A DNA stretch of 42,961 nt from Sporolactobacillus putidus (GTDB lineage Bacteria; Bacillota; Bacilli; Bacillales; Sporolactobacillaceae): the NCBI RefSeq assembly GCF_014647035.1, contig NZ_BMOK01000019.1, positions 1-42,961 on the forward strand. Reading direction: 5' to 3'. The notes beneath the pieces are model-generated. The model was not told the origin of the DNA. It saw only the letters and a list, made by a program, of their open reading frames with translations, and searched no databases. Below, piece after piece: positions 39,532-42,961 of this stretch. Positions within the stretch are counted from its first letter, which is position 1. Each line of letters starts with the position of its first letter. Position numbers and translations under genes: made by a program.

Positions 39532-41150
39532 TAGAAAAAGATTGGTGGAAGCGCAGCGTTGTCTATCAAATTTATCCGAAAAGTTTTCTGGACAGCAACC
39601 GGGACGGAATTGGGGACATAAACGGAATCATCCGGAAACTGGACTACATTCAGAAATTGGGTGCCGATGTCCTTTGGCTGTGTCCGGTCTATCAATCACC
39701 CCAAGTTGACAATGGATATGACATCAGTGACTATACCCAAATTGCGGAGCAGTACGGAACGATGCACGATATGGAGAACCTGATTCAGGAATGCAAAGTA
39801 CGAGGCATTAAGCTGATCATGGATCTTGTCGTCAACCATACTTCCGATCAGCATCCATGGTTTGTCGAATCAAGAAAATCGAAGAACAATGCGTATCGCG
39901 ATTTTTATGTCTGGCGGGATGAGCCGAATGAGTTAACGTCTAACTTCGGCGGATCAGCATGGGCATACGATGCGTCCACCGGCCAGTACTATCTCCACTT
40001 TTATAGCAAGCAGCAGCCTGATTTGAATTGGGAAAATCCTAAAGTGCGCGCGGCTGTTTATCATATGATGAACTTCTGGATCGAAAAAGGCATAAGCGGT
40101 TTCCGGATGGACGTGATTGACTTAATCGGCAAGGAGCCCGATAGAGGTATTAAAGAAAATGGCCCTAAGCTGCATGACTACCTTAAAGAAATGAACAGGC
40201 AAACCTTTGGCGCAAAACATCTTCTAACGGTGGGTGAAACATGGGGCGCGACCCCGGAAATCGGCCATCTGTACTCTGATGAAGCCCGTGAAGAATTGAG
40301 CATGGTATTTCAATTTGAGCCGATGAATTTAGACAAACAGCCGGGAAAACATCGCTGGGATTTAAAAAAACTTGACTTGACGGATCTTAAAGATGTGATG
40401 ACCAAGTGGCAGCAATCCTTCGCTTCGAGCGGTTGGAACAGCTTGTTTTGGAATAATCATGATCTGCCGCGTATTGTCTCGCGTTGGGGAAACGATGGAC
40501 CTTATCGTGAACGATCAGCGAAAATGCTGGCAACGCTGCTGCATGGCATGAAGGGTACGCCCTATATCTATCAAGGAGAAGAAATAGGGATGACCCATGC
40601 AAAGTTCGCATCTATTGATGATTACCCGGATATTGAGACGCAAAATATGTACCGTGCACGTATCGCAGCGGGGTATTCAGAGCAGGAGATCATGCATTCC
40701 ATTCAGATGAAAGCAAGGGACAACGCCCGAACACCGATGCAATGGGATGAACGTGAAAACGGCGGGTTTTCATCCGTGCGGCCTTGGATGAAAGTCAATC
40801 CGAATTACCATACAATTAATGTTTTCAATAATCTGGCAGACCCCAATTCGGTTTTCTATCACTATCAAAAGCTGATTGCGCTAAGAAAAGAAAAAGCGAT
40901 TTTTACTGAAGGGACATATGAATTGCTTGATCGCGATCATCCCAATGTCTACGCCTATAAACGGGTCATGGGGGATCAAGAACTACTTGTGGTTTGTAAT
41001 TTTTATGAACAGTCCGCAGTTTTTCAATATGACATGGGCCAAGTTCGGGATATTCGAGTGTTACTGAGCAATTATCCAAATTCGCCCATACAATTGGAAC
41101 GCTTTGAATTACGTCCGTATGAAGCAGTTATCTATGAAATCAAAAAATAG
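39528..41150 (+). CDS. GH13 alpha-glucosidase (oligo-1,6-glucosidase-like)
   Basis: 540 residues from ATG 39528, overlapping the scrK stop (ATGA). GH13 motifs: DLVVNHTSDQHPWF (region I), GFRMDVIDLIGK with the nucleophile Asp (II), VGETWG with the acid Glu (III) and NNHDLPR (IV); QPDLNWENPKVR is typical of oligo-1,6-glucosidases. It hydrolyses alpha-1,6 or alpha-1,4 ends of short glucosides. It lacks the RLDRD product-specificity motif known in sucrose isomerases. Being in the scr operon it may act on isomaltulose-type sugars or on sucrose-derived glucosides; this is a guess. Confidence 0.92.
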   Translation: MIEKDWWKRSVVYQIYPKSFLDSNRDGIGDINGIIRKLDYIQKLGADVLWLCPVYQSPQVDNGYDISDYTQIAEQYGTMHDMENLIQECKVRGIKLIMDLVVNHTSDQHPWFVESRKSKNNAYRDFYVWRDEPNELTSNFGGSAWAYDASTGQYYLHFYSKQQPDLNWENPKVRAAVYHMMNFWIEKGISGFRMDVIDLIGKEPDRGIKENGPKLHDYLKEMNRQTFGAKHLLTVGETWGATPEIGHLYSDEAREELSMVFQFEPMNLDKQPGKHRWDLKKLDLTDLKDVMTKWQQSFASSGWNSLFWNNHDLPRIVSRWGNDGPYRERSAKMLATLLHGMKGTPYIYQGEEIGMTHAKFASIDDYPDIETQNMYRARIAAGYSEQEIMHSIQMKARDNARTPMQWDERENGGFSSVRPWMKVNPNYHTINVFNNLADPNSVFYHYQKLIALRKEKAIFTEGTYELLDRDHPNVYAYKRVMGDQELLVVCNFYEQSAVFQYDMGQVRDIRVLLSNYPNSPIQLERFELRPYEAVIYEIKK

Positions 41151-41194
41151 AGGGACACTTGCATGGTGTATCCAATTCATAAAACTTTTCCAGA

Positions 41195-41255
41195 ACTGAA
41201 AAAGATCCGGTCAGACCGAGTCTCCTTCAGTTCTATTCTTTTGGCAGATTGAAAC
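41195..41255 (+). terminator. Terminator of the scrA operon
   Basis: A 9-bp stem AGAACTGAA/TTCAGTTCT with a long GC-containing loop, then ATTCTTTTGG. Confidence 0.65.
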
Positions 41256-41269
41256 TGGACAAAAAGTTC

Positions 41270-41760
41270 TTAACTGAGAATAATGTTATTATGTGGTAGG
41301 GTTGTTATCTGCGTCACCCCACCAAAATACTCATAAGCGTGACGATGAGCCGTGATCCAGGACCACAGGTTCATGGAAAGCGTTGCTTCGGCATAGGAGA
41401 ACTGACTGCACGGCAAGGTCGCAATGAAGAGATAGGCTTTAATCTTTTCACCGGTATCCCTGTCAATCACAGAGGCTGTGGATCCGGTCCAATCCACTTC
41501 CATGATTTCACCCGGCTTTCGGCGAATGCGCAAGGTCGCTTTGTACTTTTCCGATAGCGACTGTAATGCCGCACAAAACTTCGATAGGAATAGGGGGTTT
41601 TATGATTGAGGCGACATTTGACTTCGTATTCATGATGCAAAAGCGAGAGTGTAACATTGGGTTTAGCCAGTTCTTCATGGATGAGCTCAAAGTTCAGCGG
41701 TTGTCGTCCCAATGCTTCCAGCGCTTTCTCCGGGAAGAGAAATTCCTCAATCCAATCTCT
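41270..41760 (-). pseudogene. IS21-family transposase istA remnant
   Basis: Two frames combine as RDWIEEFLFPEKALEALGRQ, PLNFELIHEELAKPNVTLSL, YSYRSFVRHYSRYRK, then RIRRKPGEIMEVDWTGS: the middle of IS21 IstA, including the start of the DDE core (VDWTG). The frame shift is at an A-run (41547-41550) missing one A. The N-terminal HTH and the C-terminal half are missing, and no istB is present. The fragment abuts a truncated M16 peptidase gene. Confidence 0.82.
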
Positions 41761-41950
41761 GCTCTAATATATTTTTGGGGATAAAATTCATCAGAGCATA
41801 GGGCAGTAGAGCGCGCATCGTAATCATTTTCTCATCATTAAATGCTGATTTAAAATTTAGTGCCATTGTGATTGTTTTAAATTTATTTGTGGGAATCAAA
41901 TGGATTTTTATATTTCCTGTTTCAACAATTTTTTCAATTAAGCTAGCCAA
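41747..41950 (-). pseudogene. Truncated M16 metallopeptidase (YfmF/AlbF-like), N-terminal part
   Basis: A TTG with GAGGGGG upstream opens MASLIEKIVETGNIKIHL, IPTNKFKTITMALNFKSAFN, DEKMITMRALLPYALM, the first 50 residues of an M16 peptidase of the YfmF/AlbF type (xxFKTITxxLxF...RALLPYxL). It then runs into IS21-derived sequence and stops. The HxxEH-type zinc site and the rest are lost. Follows the ABC ATPase gene in the same direction. Confidence 0.7.
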
Positions 41951-42060
41951 AAAAAAGCCCCCTCTATCTCTTCAATGAACATACAAAGAGTTTACATATT
42001 TTATTTCTACAAAATTTCTCCAATAAAATAGACAAATATAATATGATTAAACAGAATTTC

Positions 42061-42765
42061 TTATTTTGAGACAAAATATTTAAAAGCCAAATTTGCATTC
42101 TTATTATCAAAGTACTTTACGAAATCTCCATAAGATCCTGAAAAAATGAAACTTCCTTGAAACAACAAGTAAATATTACAGTCTATGTGTTGTAACTCAA
42201 GTAGATCATGTGTTGACATTAAAACAAGGGTATTTTTTTTATGTGAAAGAGTATCTAACATATTTAATATGTTAATTCTTTCAATTGGATCAATTCCGCT
42301 GAGAGGTTCATCAAAGATAAATAGTTTCTTGTTCAAGTGTGTTAGTAGATATATTAGTAACCATCTTTTTTCGCCACCAGACATTTTAGATATTTTTAAA
42401 GGTAATAATCTTCTTAAAAGAGATAATTCATTTGAGGACATATTTTCCTCATCGATTGGTGAATATCCATTATTTGAAGTACCGAACAAAAATCTTTTTA
42501 AATCAGAACCGAGCAAGCTTCCAAATAAATTACTCGTTTGAGTTTGATATACAATATCATTTTGATGAGGTACATTCTTTATTATTCCACCCCTAGTTTT
42601 AAGTAATCCAGACAAGAGGTCGAAAAAAGTGGTTTTTCCAGCACCATTTTTACCAATGATTACATTTAATTTGTTTGGTGTAAAATCAATATTCATATCT
42701 CTAATAATCATTGACGAGCTTTTTGGGTAACAAAAACTTAGATTTTCAATTATTATCTTGTCCAA
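42061..42765 (-). CDS. ABC transporter ATP-binding protein
   Basis: 234 residues from a TTG at 42765. Walker A GKNGAGKTT (about residues 38-46), Q-loop YQTQTS, signature KMSGGEKR, Walker B LFIFDEPLSGIDP and switch His in STHDLLEL. A single-domain ATPase that needs separate membrane subunits; the gene just upstream (42774 on) encodes a membrane protein. AT-rich (about 30% GC), unlike the scr genes. With an M16 peptidase downstream it recalls the ABC/M16 set of sactipeptide and other peptide-bacteriocin loci (alb of subtilosin). That role is inferred. Confidence 0.88.
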   Translation of the reverse strand: MDKIIIENLSFCYPKSSSMIIRDMNIDFTPNKLNVIIGKNGAGKTTFFDLLSGLLKTRGGIIKNVPHQNDIVYQTQTSNLFGSLLGSDLKRFLFGTSNNGYSPIDEENMSSNELSLLRRLLPLKISKMSGGEKRWLLIYLLTHLNKKLFIFDEPLSGIDPIERINILNMLDTLSHKKNTLVLMSTHDLLELQHIDCNIYLLFQGSFIFSGSYGDFVKYFDNKNANLAFKYFVSK

Positions 42766-42773
42766 TTTGTCAC

Positions 42774-42961
42774 CTAGTTTCTATCATTTGAAGATATTAT
42801 TCGTATATTTGGTATAAAGATCAACCCTATTAATAAATATACTATAGTGCCACTTATAAAAGAAAAACTATATAAATACTCTGGTCTTTTGAAAAGAGTG
42901 TTTAAATAATCTTGTGTAAATAGATTCAAAAAACAATTGAAAAGGGAAAGCCTTCCCCTTA
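42774..42961 (-). CDS. Membrane protein, C-terminal part (partial)
   Basis: The frame is open from the right edge of the window to a TAG at 42774-42776, ending 8 bp before the ABC ATPase start. The visible C terminus (62 residues) has a membrane helix YSFSFISGTIVYLLIGLIFI, preceded by a Phe/Leu/Lys-rich part. It is probably the permease or another membrane subunit partnering the ATPase. The rest lies outside the window. Confidence 0.6.
   Translation of the reverse strand, partial: RGRLSLFNCFLNLFTQDYLNTLFKRPEYLYSFSFISGTIVYLLIGLIFIPNIRIISSNDRN

Overview
The window looks like a low-to-moderate GC, endospore-forming member of the Bacillales. Evidence: a sigW-rsiW-cdaA-cdaR-glmM-glmS block in the Bacillus order with a glmS ribozyme, a Spo0E-type phosphatase, two YjcZ-type small proteins, several tRNA genes without an encoded CCA, and many TTG starts behind strong AGGAGG-type sites. 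A Sporolactobacillus-like relative is my guess from the overall gene mix, not a proven assignment.

Layout. 1-6.7 kb: the 3' end of a 5S rRNA, tRNA-Asn and tRNA-Thr, then a decayed stretch with a duplicated 3' half of the tRNA-Thr, a probable type I toxin gene, two YjcZ-type genes, a flavin-reductase-like gene, a frameshifted MerR gene and a possible structured RNA. 6.7-13.7 kb: hemY overlapping a radical SAM/SPASM gene, a DMT exporter, a universal stress protein, an AAC(3)-family acyltransferase, a VanY-type lipoprotein and a YrzQ-like protein. 14.0-14.8 kb: eight tRNAs. 15.0-17.2 kb: a TetR/nitroreductase-like pair with a 41-bp palindromic operator, and a Spo0E-like gene. 17.3-24.7 kb: the cell-envelope block: sigma-W with its autoregulatory promoter, a short RsiW, the c-di-AMP synthase CdaA and its regulator CdaR, GlmM and GlmS.

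24.7-33.8 kb is accessory DNA. Its centre is a two-gene operon encoding a RlmA-like 23S rRNA methyltransferase and an ABC-F ribosome-protection protein. It sits behind a 14-codon leader ORF of the ErmD/ErmK type (MTHFMRLRFPTLNK) and a set of attenuator hairpins, so it reads as a macrolide-inducible resistance operon with a leader normally found ahead of erm genes. The operon is flanked by diverged repeat blocks in swapped order and by arrays with a period of about 20 bp. Further right are a second DMT exporter behind a 30-bp palindrome, a B3/B4-domain pseudogene, and an IS150-type element with clean ends and a 3-bp target duplication that splits a small membrane-protein gene.

33.9-41.2 kb is a divergent sucrose regulon: scrB-scrR leftward, and scrA-scrK-GH13 glucosidase rightward, with LacI-type operator and cre-like sites between. 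41.2-43.0 kb holds a broken IS21 istA fused to a truncated M16 peptidase gene, then an ABC ATPase and the end of a membrane protein. These last genes look like part of a peptide-bacteriocin maturation/export cluster that continues beyond the window.
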